Assembly: GCA_945878925.1 (NCBI GenBank)
Contig: CAMDXE010000003.1
Coordinates: 1-51,149, forward strand
Length of the DNA stretch: 51,149 bases
Direction: 5' to 3'
Source: Chitinophaga pinensis
Lineage (GTDB): Bacteria; Bacteroidota; Bacteroidia; NS11-12g; UBA9320
In this document: positions 21,472 through 31,615 of the stretch, in pieces
Numbering within the stretch: the first letter of the stretch is position 1
Layout: every line of letters starts with the position of its first letter
Notes under the pieces: generated by a model
Databases searched by the model: none
Seen by the model: only the letters and a program-made list of their open reading frames with translations
Told to the model about the DNA's origin: nothing
Translations under genes and position numbers: made by a program

Positions 21472-22320
21472 TTAATTAAGCGGTGGTACTATCCTAAGCA
21501 AGGTATTGTAAAGTTTATTTTGCTCGGTTTGCCGTTTTGTGACGGCTAATTTATATGATTTTTTTATACCGCCTCTATAATAACGGTTGAACCATGGAAA
21601 TACAGTTATTAAACCGTCAATGATTCTATATTTTAAACTAACGTCGACATACAATAATACTAATGCACCAGAAAGGGCTATTGCGTTGGCACTTTCCTTG
21701 TAGTATCCACACCACGCGTATCCTAATCCCGGAATAATGCTCATCCATTCAACCATTTTAGGATTATAACGTTTGTTGATTTTGGCCGATTGTTTAAAAA
21801 GTGTTTCTATGGCAAGTTTGTCGGTAGCACTAAGAACCGAAATTCGAAGAAAATGTTCCTTAGCACTGCTGTATCTACCGCTTTTATAATCGAGGGCCCC
21901 AAGCATCATTTGTAATTTATTATAGAGCCGAGGGCTTAGGTTGGTTTCAGAAATATTGAGCAATTCGGAATAGGCAAGCGACGTGTCCATATCCATCATA
22001 TAATTCAAGGCGCTTTCAATCAAAATTTCGTATCGAATGGTATCTACCGTTTGAGCGTTATAGGCATTGGTATAATGATTAGAGGCCAACTCAAATTTAC
22101 CAATGGCCGAATAAGCTCTGGCAAGGGGTAAATAAATTTGCTTTGACAATTGATCGTCTCCAAAAAACAAAAGTCTTTCGTATACCTCAATAGCCGATTC
22201 GTAGGATTTGGATGCATTAAATTCGTTGCCCATCCTACGGTAATTATCCAAGCCATCCTGGGCATTTAGTTTGGCAAACCCAATTAAGATGAAGAGAAGG
22301 AGTGTAACTGTTTTTTTCAT
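21472..22320 (-). CDS. TPR-containing protein with C-terminal membrane segment
   Basis: Signal peptide, TPR-like helices, then MVEWMSIIPGLGYAWCGYYKESANAIALSGALVLLY. Confidence 0.65.
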   Translation of the reverse strand: MKKTVTLLLFILIGFAKLNAQDGLDNYRRMGNEFNASKSYESAIEVYERLLFFGDDQLSKQIYLPLARAYSAIGKFELASNHYTNAYNAQTVDTIRYEILIESALNYMMDMDTSLAYSELLNISETNLSPRLYNKLQMMLGALDYKSGRYSSAKEHFLRISVLSATDKLAIETLFKQSAKINKRYNPKMVEWMSIIPGLGYAWCGYYKESANAIALSGALVLLYVDVSLKYRIIDGLITVFPWFNRYYRGGIKKSYKLAVTKRQTEQNKLYNTLLRIVPPLN

Positions 22321-22703
22321 TCAACCAAATCGATATAGAGTTGTTTCTCGAAATCTTGCTTGTAATTTCCAGGACTCATTGGATTGCAACGCGCAAAACG
22401 ATCAAAAAAATCAATAACGCCTATAATTAATCCATGTTTTTTGATGCTAATAAATGCAAATTCGGAACACGAGGGTGTAAATCGACACGATTGCATATCC
22501 TGCGACGAGATGTAGTGCTTATAAATATAGAATAGCAATTTTATGGTAGATTGGCCATCCTTGGTATTGCCATCTAAAAAAGCAGTATGATGATTGGCAA
22601 CTGCAACTGTATCAGCCGACATTAAGCTAATATTTAAGGATTGACTCATGGTGTTTTGGCTAATCCAAAACATGATCATACATAGTATCGTTCTCAGATT
22701 CAT
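22317..22703 (-). CDS. YidD-family (membrane protein insertion efficiency factor) protein with N-terminal extension
   Basis: KLLFYIYKHYISSQDMQSCRFTPSCSEFAFISIKKHG...DRFARCNPM is the YidD motif. Confidence 0.8.
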   Translation of the reverse strand: MNLRTILCMIMFWISQNTMSQSLNISLMSADTVAVANHHTAFLDGNTKDGQSTIKLLFYIYKHYISSQDMQSCRFTPSCSEFAFISIKKHGLIIGVIDFFDRFARCNPMSPGNYKQDFEKQLYIDLVE

Positions 22704-23337
22704 TAATTACAATATTTTTAAATTCTGTGATTTGGGTCGATTTTTCTTTGCCCAAAATAAGGAAAGACACCACTTTGGTGGGTATCCAAAGATTTTTAAT
22801 TCGTGTATAGTCTTCGAAAAATTGTTTCGAAATAATGGTTCCTTTTGGGTCGTAAACCAATACACCAAACAGTCGCTTATTGACACTCGAAACTTTAATG
22901 TTTCCTTTATCCTTTTTCATTTGCGCAGGAGGACTCCAAGTGCTAATAACCATGCTGTCCGATCGTTCGGTATGGGTGATGGTATAAGGCGATCCTTTAA
23001 GGCCGTAATAATCTAGTTTTCCGGTAAGGCAAAGGTTGAATAATGAAAAATCCAAAAATTCCTTGATGGCCTTAGTCGACGTACGTTTTCCGTTTTGGAA
23101 CGAAATATAGGCTGTGTCGGTAATTACAATAATAGCTTTTTCGGGAAACGTAACATCATATACTGCCTTACGGGTGTTAAGGTCATAATATAGGGTACCT
23201 TTGGTTAAATTAAATTTACCGTCTGCTTTTTTTTCTTTTATGGTAATATTAGCTTTAAATCTAAAATATTGCTGCGCAGATAATTCAGCGTAACCCATTG
23301 CTAAAATAAGGCATAGAAGTATTCGAAATTTAACCAT
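22660..23337 (-). CDS. Secreted LolA-like outer-membrane lipoprotein-sorting family protein
   Basis: Signal peptide, FRFKANITIKEKKADGKFNLTKGTLYYDLNTRKAVYDVTFP beta-rich pattern. Confidence 0.5.
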   Translation of the reverse strand: MVKFRILLCLILAMGYAELSAQQYFRFKANITIKEKKADGKFNLTKGTLYYDLNTRKAVYDVTFPEKAIIVITDTAYISFQNGKRTSTKAIKEFLDFSLFNLCLTGKLDYYGLKGSPYTITHTERSDSMVISTWSPPAQMKKDKGNIKVSSVNKRLFGVLVYDPKGTIISKQFFEDYTRIKNLWIPTKVVSFLILGKEKSTQITEFKNIVINESENDTMYDHVLD

Positions 23338-23350
23338 AAAAATGAGAGTA

Positions 23351-23358
23351 CAAACATA
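23351..23358 (-). promoter_or_regulatory. TAnnTTTG -7-like box upstream of the LolA-like/YidD/TPR/kynU gene string
   Basis: CAAACATA on plus = TATGTTTG on minus. Confidence 0.4.
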
Positions 23359-23432
23359 CTTTTAATTGCAGTAATTAAAAACAGCGTCCATCTATTTAAA
23401 AGGTTTATTAGCAGAATTAGTGAATAACCCTT

Positions 23433-23440
23433 TAATTTTG
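23433..23440 (+). promoter_or_regulatory. TAnnTTTG -7-like box upstream of the FAH-family gene
   Basis: TAATTTTG, 5 nt before the ATG at 23446. Confidence 0.4.
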
Positions 23441-23445
23441 CAAGA

Positions 23446-24456
23446 ATGATATTTATAAGCTACCAAAAAAATAATACTATCAGGTTGGGCCTCTTAGTGG
23501 GTCAAAATCTATACGATCTTAATAGTTTAAATTCGGCCATACCCGATAATATGTCTGCTTTTTTGGAGGCAGGCGACGAAGCCATGAAATTGGCCAAGCA
23601 GGTAGAAAATGACCTTAAAATAAATCCTAATGCGACTGTAACAATCCATGATTTCGAAACCGTCGCTCCAGTACCCAATCCTACAAGCTGTCGCGATGGT
23701 TATGCCTTTAGGCAACATGTGGCCGCTGCACGACGCAATAGAAAAGTGGATATGATTGCCGAATTTGATCAGTATCCCATATTTTATTTTACCAATCACA
23801 ATGCCATACAAGGCCCTGGAGAAATATGGTGTATGCCCGATCATTTTCAAAAACTTGATTTTGAATTGGAGGCCGCTATAGTGATTGGTAAAAAAGGAAG
23901 AAATATTAAAGCAGCCGAGGCCGATTCGTACATCGCAGGATATATGATTATGAACGACATGAGTGCCCGAACCTTGCAAATGGAAGAAATGTTGCTAAAT
24001 CTGGGTCCTGCCAAAGGCAAAGATTTTAGCACCGTTATAGGCCCATGGTTGGTAACCCCCGATGAATTGGAATCTTATAAAATTGCATGCAAACCAGGAC
24101 ATACAGGCAATGCCTATAATTTAGAAATGAAATGTTGGGTAAACGGGGTAAAGGTAAGTGAAGGAAATATGGGAGATATGGATTGGACTTTTGCCGAAAT
24201 TATTGAGCGTTGCGCTTATGGGGTCGATATTTTCCCTGGCGATGTTATCGGTTCGGGAACAGTGGGTACGGGTTGTTTTTTAGAACTAAATGGAACGGGC
24301 TTGCTGAACGATTCAAATTATAAACCGCAATGGCTTAAGCCTGGCGATATAGTGGATATGGAAATAACAGGTTTAGGATATTTGTCTAACACCATACGTC
24401 AAGTAAATACAGATTTTTCGATATTAGCCTTAAAAAAAATAGGAGAATCACTCTAA
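23446..24456 (+). CDS. Fumarylacetoacetate hydrolase family protein
   Basis: YAFRQHVAAAR, LDFELEAAIVIGKKGRNI, GYMIMNDMSAR, GDVIGSGTVGTGCFLELNG. Confidence 0.9.
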   Translation: MIFISYQKNNTIRLGLLVGQNLYDLNSLNSAIPDNMSAFLEAGDEAMKLAKQVENDLKINPNATVTIHDFETVAPVPNPTSCRDGYAFRQHVAAARRNRKVDMIAEFDQYPIFYFTNHNAIQGPGEIWCMPDHFQKLDFELEAAIVIGKKGRNIKAAEADSYIAGYMIMNDMSARTLQMEEMLLNLGPAKGKDFSTVIGPWLVTPDELESYKIACKPGHTGNAYNLEMKCWVNGVKVSEGNMGDMDWTFAEIIERCAYGVDIFPGDVIGSGTVGTGCFLELNGTGLLNDSNYKPQWLKPGDIVDMEITGLGYLSNTIRQVNTDFSILALKKIGESL

Positions 24457-24496
24457 GGTATTAAAGTTCAGAATTTTTTTTATAAACCTTGTAGGC

Positions 24497-25870
24497 TTAA
24501 TCTACATTGTCGTGCAAAAACGAATTATTCGATTTTAGCTCTGGTTTTTTTTCGGGATCGTCGATAAGTGAAAAGCGCGAAACTTGTGTTTCGGATGAGT
24601 GCGAAATGTCTTCTAATTTAACATTGTGTCTTTCGTAAGCAGGGGTATTTTCTAATTCTTCTCTTCCTGATTCGCTTTTCGAACGCATGCTAAGATCGCG
24701 AAGATCACGAATTCTTGAAATGAGCTCTGTATTTTTTAGTCGACTAATTTCTGAATGGCCGTTACTTTGGTCAATAGGTGCTGTACCATCAAGGCTAAAA
24801 TAAGTGGGTTCCACGGCTTCCGTTTCGTCTTCGAGTGTCTCGGCATTTAAGCGGTCGTAGTTGGCTTGAAAAGTGCTCGTTTCCTCAGATTTATAGGTAT
24901 TTTCTTTGCGTGTAAACCCAGTTGCTATAACCGTTACGGATATTTTATTGCCTATGGATGCATCATAACATAAACCGCATTTGAGGTTGGCATCCATCCC
25001 TGCCTGATTTTGGAAAAATTCATTTATTTCGCTGTATTCATCCATGGTTACCTCCTCATCGCCATTGGTTATATTGATTAGTAAATCACTCGCGCCATTA
25101 ATTTTGTTGTCGTTCAACAAGGGTGAATTTAAAGCCTGTTCTGCTGCTTTAAGCGCTCGGCCATCGCCTTCGGCTACTCCATTGCCCATGATTGACACTC
25201 CACTGTCTTTCATGGCCGTTTTAACATCTTCAAAATCGACGTTGATGCTGCCTGCAATGGTAATAATTTCGGCTATGCCTTTGGCTGCCGTTGCTAGCAC
25301 ATTGTCGGCATAACTAAAGGCTTTGGTAATTACCAGGTTTCCAAATATTTCTTTAATTCTATCGTTCGAAATAATAAGCAATGAATCTACTACTTCTTGC
25401 ATTTCGGCTACACCTTTTTCGGCCGCAAGTCGGCGCTTAGGCCCTTCGAAATGAAAGGGAGTGGTAACAATACCAACTGTTAAAATTCCCATTTCTTTGG
25501 CTACCCGAGCAATAACTGGTGCAGCTCCTGTGCCCGTACCACCGCCCATTCCTGCAGTAACAAACACCATCTGTGTATTAACGCCAAGTGCATCAATGAT
25601 TTCTTTGATGCTGCCTTCGGCGGCTCGTTTTCCAACATCTGGATTCGAACCCGCGCCACGTCCTTCGGTAAGCTCATTTCCTATTTGTATTTTATTGGGT
25701 ATTGGGCTCGAGTCTAAAGCTTGTTGGTCGGCATTGCAAATGATAAAATCAACGCCCTTAATGCCCTCTCTAAACATATAATTTACGGCATTGCCGCCAC
25801 CACCACCCACACCAATAACTTTAATAATGGATGACCTTTCTTTTGGAAGTTCTACTTGAAAATTTGCCAT
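24497..25870 (-). CDS. ftsZ: Cell division protein FtsZ
   Basis: GVGGGGGNAVN, GMGGGTGTGAAPVIA tubulin signature. Confidence 0.98.
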   Translation of the reverse strand: MANFQVELPKERSSIIKVIGVGGGGGNAVNYMFREGIKGVDFIICNADQQALDSSPIPNKIQIGNELTEGRGAGSNPDVGKRAAEGSIKEIIDALGVNTQMVFVTAGMGGGTGTGAAPVIARVAKEMGILTVGIVTTPFHFEGPKRRLAAEKGVAEMQEVVDSLLIISNDRIKEIFGNLVITKAFSYADNVLATAAKGIAEIITIAGSINVDFEDVKTAMKDSGVSIMGNGVAEGDGRALKAAEQALNSPLLNDNKINGASDLLINITNGDEEVTMDEYSEINEFFQNQAGMDANLKCGLCYDASIGNKISVTVIATGFTRKENTYKSEETSTFQANYDRLNAETLEDETEAVEPTYFSLDGTAPIDQSNGHSEISRLKNTELISRIRDLRDLSMRSKSESGREELENTPAYERHNVKLEDISHSSETQVSRFSLIDDPEKKPELKSNNSFLHDNVD

Positions 25871-25873
25871 AAT

Positions 25874-27175
25874 TTAGTTTTGTTTAATATCCGTAAAATC
25901 ATCATCGGTCAACCATTTTTTAAAAACGTTTATATCGAATAAACGAAAGGGTTTTCTTTTTTTATCTTCTTCGGATGGTACCTCATCCAAGGTTTCTTTA
26001 ATTAAATTTTCGCTGTAAAGTGCATCGTTCAGTCCTTTCATTACCAAGCCAATGCCTGTGGCATATATGGGACTGTTAACTTCATCTACCATACCTTTGG
26101 CTAAGTGCTCGTTGGGATACCCAACTCTTGCATCCAATCCTGTTACCAACGACGCAAGGTGAGTAATATGTTTGAGCATAGATCCCCCTCCGGTTAATAC
26201 TATACCGCCGGCAAGTTTTTTTTCGAGTCCCGAAGATTTAACCTCAAAGTAAACGAGTTCTAATATTTCTTGAAGTCGGGCTTGTATGATTCTTGAAAGG
26301 TTTTTTACCGAAATTTCTTTGGGTTCTCTTCCTTTTAATCCAGGAATGGTGATAATTTCATTTTCGGCCGCTTCGCTCGCTAAGGCCGAACCAAACTTAG
26401 TTTTTAAGGCCTCGGCATGATGCTTCATCACATTACATCCCTCCTTAATATCTTCGGTAATAATATTGCCACCATAAGGTATTATGGCAGTATGGCGGAT
26501 TACATTGTCGTGAAAAATAGCTACATCTGTGGTTCCTCCCCCAATATCTACCAAAACAATTCCGGCTTCCATTTCCTCAGGGCTGAGCACCGACATGGCC
26601 GAAGCCAAAGGCTCCAGCGTTAGATCACTCACTTTTAAACCTGTTTTTTCAACACATTTATAAATGTTTTTTGCGGCAGCTATTTGGCCAGTTATGATAT
26701 GAAAATTGCCTTCTAATTTTACGCCCGACATGCCAATAGGATACATGATGCCTGGTTCGTCGTCTACTTTATAATCTTGAGGAATGACATGTAAAATTTT
26801 ATCGCCGGGTTTAACAGCAAGTTTGTACATATCTGCTTCAAGGCGGTCCAAATCATCCTGATTAATTTCTTTTTCGGAGTCGTTCCTTATTAACATTCCG
26901 GCATGCTGCAGGCTATTTATATGCGCTCCGGCAATGCCCACTTGAACATTTTTAATGTTTACATTGGCTTTTTCTTCTGCCATTTTAACCGCCTCGGAAA
27001 TGGCCGCAACGGTTCGATCAATATTGGATACAACCCCACGAGTTACACCTCCATTTGATGGCACTTTTCCGATACCAAGTATATCTACTTTGCCAAATTC
27101 ACTAGAGCGGCCCACAATAGCACATATTTTGGTGGTTCCTATATCAAGTCCTACTACTATTTTTTGGTTATTCAT
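25874..27175 (-). CDS. ftsA: Cell division protein FtsA
   Basis: VGLDIGTTKICAIVG, VDIGGGTTDVAIF, IVLTGGGSML. Confidence 0.97.
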   Translation of the reverse strand: MNNQKIVVGLDIGTTKICAIVGRSSEFGKVDILGIGKVPSNGGVTRGVVSNIDRTVAAISEAVKMAEEKANVNIKNVQVGIAGAHINSLQHAGMLIRNDSEKEINQDDLDRLEADMYKLAVKPGDKILHVIPQDYKVDDEPGIMYPIGMSGVKLEGNFHIITGQIAAAKNIYKCVEKTGLKVSDLTLEPLASAMSVLSPEEMEAGIVLVDIGGGTTDVAIFHDNVIRHTAIIPYGGNIITEDIKEGCNVMKHHAEALKTKFGSALASEAAENEIITIPGLKGREPKEISVKNLSRIIQARLQEILELVYFEVKSSGLEKKLAGGIVLTGGGSMLKHITHLASLVTGLDARVGYPNEHLAKGMVDEVNSPIYATGIGLVMKGLNDALYSENLIKETLDEVPSEEDKKRKPFRLFDINVFKKWLTDDDFTDIKQN

Positions 27176-27912
27176 TGTTTACAGATTACTTGTCCTTTAT
27201 ATTTTAAATTAATCGATTTATATTTATCCCACCCAATCTTACTTAATCCATTTTTATAGAAAAGGTCTAGCTTATTAAACTTTTTCTCTAGGTTGTTGGT
27301 GTCGCCTAAAATCACCTCGTGAACCCCTATTGTAGGGATAAAAGAGATATCTTGATTATCGCTCACAAATAACTGCTGAATTTGTTCTTTCCAAAAGCTA
27401 TTATTATTCACAAACCTCACTATACAGTAGAGTTTTCTGTCTATTTTATCGTTCATAAATCCAGTAACAGGAATGACATTTGGGGAAAAATTGGAAGAAA
27501 GTGGAATTTTCACTCCGTCTTCGCAGATATAATAGCCTAATTGTGATTGCGGCATCACTCTTAAAAGAGGGTGGCGTTGGGTAATATCCATCTTTAATAT
27601 GCCTGACATCCCTAGGTATATTTCGGCGTTTTTGATGCTTGGGTAGCTCAATAATTTTTCTTCCATGGCGTTGAAATTTAACGCATTACTTGATTTGCCA
27701 ATTAAATTTTCTTTGCCTAGTGGCATTCCCAATATTTTGTAAATATGGGCATCGGTTAATAAAGGGCTTTCTGTTTTATAATTAATTTTAATGCGTATGT
27801 CTTTGCAAATATCGTTTTGGTTGGTACGGGTAGCCAATAAATAGAGCGAAATGAGCACAACTGGCACCGACAATACAAAAAGAAGCTTCCCTATATTAAT
27901 TTTTTTGATCAT
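27172..27912 (-). CDS. ftsQ: Cell division protein FtsQ-like
   Basis: Position between murC and ftsA, single TM plus POTRA-like region. Confidence 0.85.
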   Translation of the reverse strand: MIKKINIGKLLFVLSVPVVLISLYLLATRTNQNDICKDIRIKINYKTESPLLTDAHIYKILGMPLGKENLIGKSSNALNFNAMEEKLLSYPSIKNAEIYLGMSGILKMDITQRHPLLRVMPQSQLGYYICEDGVKIPLSSNFSPNVIPVTGFMNDKIDRKLYCIVRFVNNNSFWKEQIQQLFVSDNQDISFIPTIGVHEVILGDTNNLEKKFNKLDLFYKNGLSKIGWDKYKSINLKYKGQVICKQ

Positions 27913-29291
27913 GGCGCTAATAGTTCTTTTATGGGTTGGATTAGGGTGTCGATATCTCCGGCTCCCATGGTTAAAACTAAGGTAGGTTTTAGTTTACCGA
28001 GGAGAGGTAACAGTTCTTCGGATTGAATTAGATATTTCGAAGGGCTGCTAATGTTATTATGAATCAAAGCCGAGCTTACACCCTCAATTGGCAATTCGCG
28101 AGCGGGATAAATATTTAGGAGTATAGACACATCGAGCAAACTTAAACTTTTAGCAAAATCGTCGGCAAAATCCTTGGTTCGGCTATAAAGATGAGGCTGA
28201 AATATTCCGGTTATTATTTCATTTGGGTATAGCATTTTTACCGATTTAATAAACGCTTCGATTTCGGTGGGGTGGTGTGCGTAATCATCAATAAAAACAA
28301 AATTAGGTTGATGCGAAATGTATTCGAATCGGCGTTTTACGCCTTTAAATTCTTGAAGTCCTTGAATAATAATGTCTTTTGGTAAATTAAGATTTAAACA
28401 AACAGCAATGGCGGCCACAGCATTTTCGATATTATGAATTCCTTGAATGCCTAATTTTAGGGAGGTCCATTTTTCAGTTTTGCTTTCAAAATCGAAGGTA
28501 AACCATCCATCTACAATGGAAATATTAGTGGCTCTGTAGTCGCCTTTTTCGATGCCATATCGAATGATGTCGGAAGGGAAATTTGCAGGAAAATCGAGCC
28601 CATCTCTTAAAAATAAGGTTCCGTTTGGTTTTATTTTATGGATGAAATCAAAGAATGATTTTTTTAGGTTATCGCCATTTTCGTAGATATCGAGATGGTC
28701 GTTGTCCATAGAGGTAACAATAGCCAAATTGGGGCTTAGGGTTAAAAACGATCTATCGTATTCGTCGGCTTCACTTAGCGTAGTTGGCAATTTTTCGGAA
28801 GTATTCGAATTAAAATAATTGCTCCCCAAATTACTGCTTATACCTCCTAAAAAAGCAGCAAAAGGAAGCTCAGCATAAGCGAGTAAATGCGCAATTAGGC
28901 ATGAGGTTGTGGTTTTGCCATGGGTGCCTGCAACCGAAATATTGAAACTATTTTCGGTTATTAATCCTAAAAGTTGAGCGCGTTTGTAGAGTGTAAATCC
29001 ATTGGATTGAAAATAATGAAGGAGGGGGCTATTGTGAGGTATGGCAGGCGTAAAAATCACAAGGCTTGATTCTTTTTTTAATTCACTTGGCACGCTCTTT
29101 ATCGAATCGATATAATGAATGGGCATGCCTTCATTTTCTAAGGCTATACACAATTCGGAACGAACCCTGTCGTAGCCTGAAACGCTATGGCCTAATGATT
29201 TTAAATAACGGGCAAGGGCGCTCATTCCTATTCCGCCAATGCCAATAAAATAGAATTGTTTAATGGCTAATATGTTTCTTATTTGCTGCAT
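27909..29291 (-). CDS. murC: UDP-N-acetylmuramate-L-alanine ligase
   Basis: FIGIGGIGMSALARYL, VAGTHGKTTTSCLIAHLL. Confidence 0.97.
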   Translation of the reverse strand: MQQIRNILAIKQFYFIGIGGIGMSALARYLKSLGHSVSGYDRVRSELCIALENEGMPIHYIDSIKSVPSELKKESSLVIFTPAIPHNSPLLHYFQSNGFTLYKRAQLLGLITENSFNISVAGTHGKTTTSCLIAHLLAYAELPFAAFLGGISSNLGSNYFNSNTSEKLPTTLSEADEYDRSFLTLSPNLAIVTSMDNDHLDIYENGDNLKKSFFDFIHKIKPNGTLFLRDGLDFPANFPSDIIRYGIEKGDYRATNISIVDGWFTFDFESKTEKWTSLKLGIQGIHNIENAVAAIAVCLNLNLPKDIIIQGLQEFKGVKRRFEYISHQPNFVFIDDYAHHPTEIEAFIKSVKMLYPNEIITGIFQPHLYSRTKDFADDFAKSLSLLDVSILLNIYPARELPIEGVSSALIHNNISSPSKYLIQSEELLPLLGKLKPTLVLTMGAGDIDTLIQPIKELLAP

Positions 29292-29301
29292 TAATAAAAT
29301 T

Positions 29302-30387
29302 CTATTCGTTTAAATTAAGTAGTTTTTCAACTTCATCCACTATAGAAATAGTGGCGTTTGGTTTGGCTAAAGCAACAATATTATTTGCAAATTCATCGGC
29401 CAAGGCTTGATCGTTCAGCAAAGTTTGAATAGCTATCCATAAATCGCTTGCTGCCTCATGGTCTTTAACCATCAAGGCGGCATTAACGTTTACCAAGGCC
29501 AAGGCATTTTTGGTTTGATGATCTTCGGATACATTTGGCGAGGGTACCAAGATTATAGGTTTTCCAACTACACATAACTCACTTATGGCTATTGCTCCTG
29601 CTCTCGAAATAATCAGATCGGCGGCGGCATAAACCTGTTCCATATTATCAATAAAAGGCGATACGCTTCCAAAGATTGGGGCATGGATGGGCGTATAGTT
29701 TTTGCCTGTTTGCCATATTAATTGAATATGGTTTTGTTCAAGTTTATCCATCAAACTGTCGATGGCCATATTTATGGTTTTAGCCCCTAAACTGCCCCCA
29801 ACTACAAGTAATGTTTTTTTGCTTATGTCTAAATTTAAGGCCTTTAGGCTTGATAATCGTGAAGGGAGGTTAAGTATGGATTGCCGAATGGGGTTTCCGG
29901 TAAACGTACATTTCTCAGTAGGAAAATATTTTTGAGCATTTTCGAAGCCCAAACATATTGAATTTACTTTTTCGCCCAATATCTTGTTTGTTATTCCTGC
30001 ATAAGAGTTTTGCTCTTGAATGAGAGTGGGTAGGCCAAGCCAGCTAGCAACTTGCAAAAGTGGGCCACTGGCAAATCCTCCAGTGCCTATAACAATATGG
30101 GGCTTAAATTTCTTTAAGATTTTAAAACAAACATAAAGGCTTGAAATCACTTTTAGTGGAAATAAAAGATTTTTTAAACTCAATTTTCTTTGAAATCCAG
30201 TGATCCAAATGCCATGAATTTTATAACCCGCAGCAGGAATTTTTTCCATTTCCATGCGATCAATGGCGCCTACAAATTCGATAATGGAATTGGGGTTTCG
30301 GTGTTCAATTTCTTTGGCAATAGCAATGGCCGGAAAAATATGTCCACCAGTGCCCCCGCCAGATATTAATACTCTAGTTATTTTCAA
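29302..30387 (-). CDS. murG: UDP-GlcNAc:undecaprenyl-pyrophosphoryl-MurNAc-pentapeptide transferase
   Basis: ISGGGTGGHIFPAIAIA, LVVGGSLGAKTIN, ISRAGAIAISEL. Confidence 0.97.
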   Translation of the reverse strand: MKITRVLISGGGTGGHIFPAIAIAKEIEHRNPNSIIEFVGAIDRMEMEKIPAAGYKIHGIWITGFQRKLSLKNLLFPLKVISSLYVCFKILKKFKPHIVIGTGGFASGPLLQVASWLGLPTLIQEQNSYAGITNKILGEKVNSICLGFENAQKYFPTEKCTFTGNPIRQSILNLPSRLSSLKALNLDISKKTLLVVGGSLGAKTINMAIDSLMDKLEQNHIQLIWQTGKNYTPIHAPIFGSVSPFIDNMEQVYAAADLIISRAGAIAISELCVVGKPIILVPSPNVSEDHQTKNALALVNVNAALMVKDHEAASDLWIAIQTLLNDQALADEFANNIVALAKPNATISIVDEVEKLLNLNE

Positions 30388-31561
30388 TTTTCACCTCCTC
30401 TGTAATTTGTGTTTTAGGGTCATTATTTTCTTCTTCGATGTATCGGCTAACACTCAATATAATGCCGAAGGCCAAACTGGTAAAAAGGGTGCTTGTGCCA
30501 CCCATACTAACCAAAGGTAGTGGCAAACCCGTTACCGGGAAAATATTAACCGCCACACCCATATTGATATAGGCTTGAATGACTAAGCTAAAGGCAAGTC
30601 CAACAGCCAATAAGGCCCCAAATGCTTTGGGGCTTTTCCGGACAATTAAGATGCATCGAAACAAAAAGAATAAGTACAAAAAAATTAAAAATAGCCCACC
30701 AATGGCGCCATATTCTTCAAGAATTATAGCAAAAATAAAATCGGCATAAGGCGAAGGTAAAAAATTGCGTTGGGTACTTTTGCCTGGCCCTACGCCAAAA
30801 ATCCCACCTTTGGCAATCGCAATTTTAGCCTGTTGATTTTGATAGCTTCCGCCAGCTTCCGATTTATCGAAGAAAGATTCAATTCTGACTTTCCAAGTTT
30901 GAATTCTTCCCTGTCCGGGCAAATAGAAAATAACCGCAAGCATTACAGCAAAAAACAAAATTGCTAGTCCCGATAATCCTAAGAGTGATTTAATAGGAAT
31001 TCGGCCAATAAATAATAATACCATGCAGGTCATAAACAAAACCAGCGCGGTTGATAAATTAGCGGGAGCAATAAGTCCGCACACAATAATAATACTGGCC
31101 ATTATAGGCCATAGGGTTTTTTTTGTATTGTAAATTTCTTCTTGCCGTTTTGATAAAAAACGAGCTATAAACATAATGATAGCCAACTTAGCTAAATCAG
31201 AAGTTTGAAAGGATAGGCCGATAAGGGGTAAAGTTATCCAGCGACGCGCTTCATTTATATTCGACCCAAAAAATAGAGTATATAAAAGTAAGGGAATAGC
31301 AATAACAAGCAATATTTGCGATAGACGTGAATAATATCGAAAGTCGAGCAAATGCGACAACCACATAATAAATAAACCCACCAAAAGCATTCCTACTTGT
31401 TTGAGAAGATAAAATTCGGTATTGCCCGATTGTTTGGCAAAAGCCAAGGTGCCGGTGGAGCTATAAACGGCCAATATCCCAAATAAGGATAATAGGCAAA
31501 CCACCATCCAGATATAAATATCGCCTTTTAAATTATTGGCTGTCCATTGTTTCAAACTCAT
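30374..31561 (-). CDS. ftsW: SEDS family peptidoglycan polymerase FtsW
   Basis: Multi-TM, SPYADFIFAIILEEYGAIGG, VTGLPLPLVSMGGTS. Confidence 0.95.
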   Translation of the reverse strand: MSLKQWTANNLKGDIYIWMVVCLLSLFGILAVYSSTGTLAFAKQSGNTEFYLLKQVGMLLVGLFIMWLSHLLDFRYYSRLSQILLVIAIPLLLYTLFFGSNINEARRWITLPLIGLSFQTSDLAKLAIIMFIARFLSKRQEEIYNTKKTLWPIMASIIIVCGLIAPANLSTALVLFMTCMVLLFIGRIPIKSLLGLSGLAILFFAVMLAVIFYLPGQGRIQTWKVRIESFFDKSEAGGSYQNQQAKIAIAKGGIFGVGPGKSTQRNFLPSPYADFIFAIILEEYGAIGGLFLIFLYLFFLFRCILIVRKSPKAFGALLAVGLAFSLVIQAYINMGVAVNIFPVTGLPLPLVSMGGTSTLFTSLAFGIILSVSRYIEEENNDPKTQITEEVKIENN

Positions 31562-31615
31562 CTTAAAGTAGATTTCTGCTCGATAGTAAAGAATATTAAA
31601 ATACTTGAAAACTTA

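Noticed and set aside
25635-25660. tRNA T-loop-like string GGGTTCGAATCC (minus strand)
   Set aside because: It is the conserved GSNPDVG coding region of ftsZ; no acceptor or anticodon stems around it.
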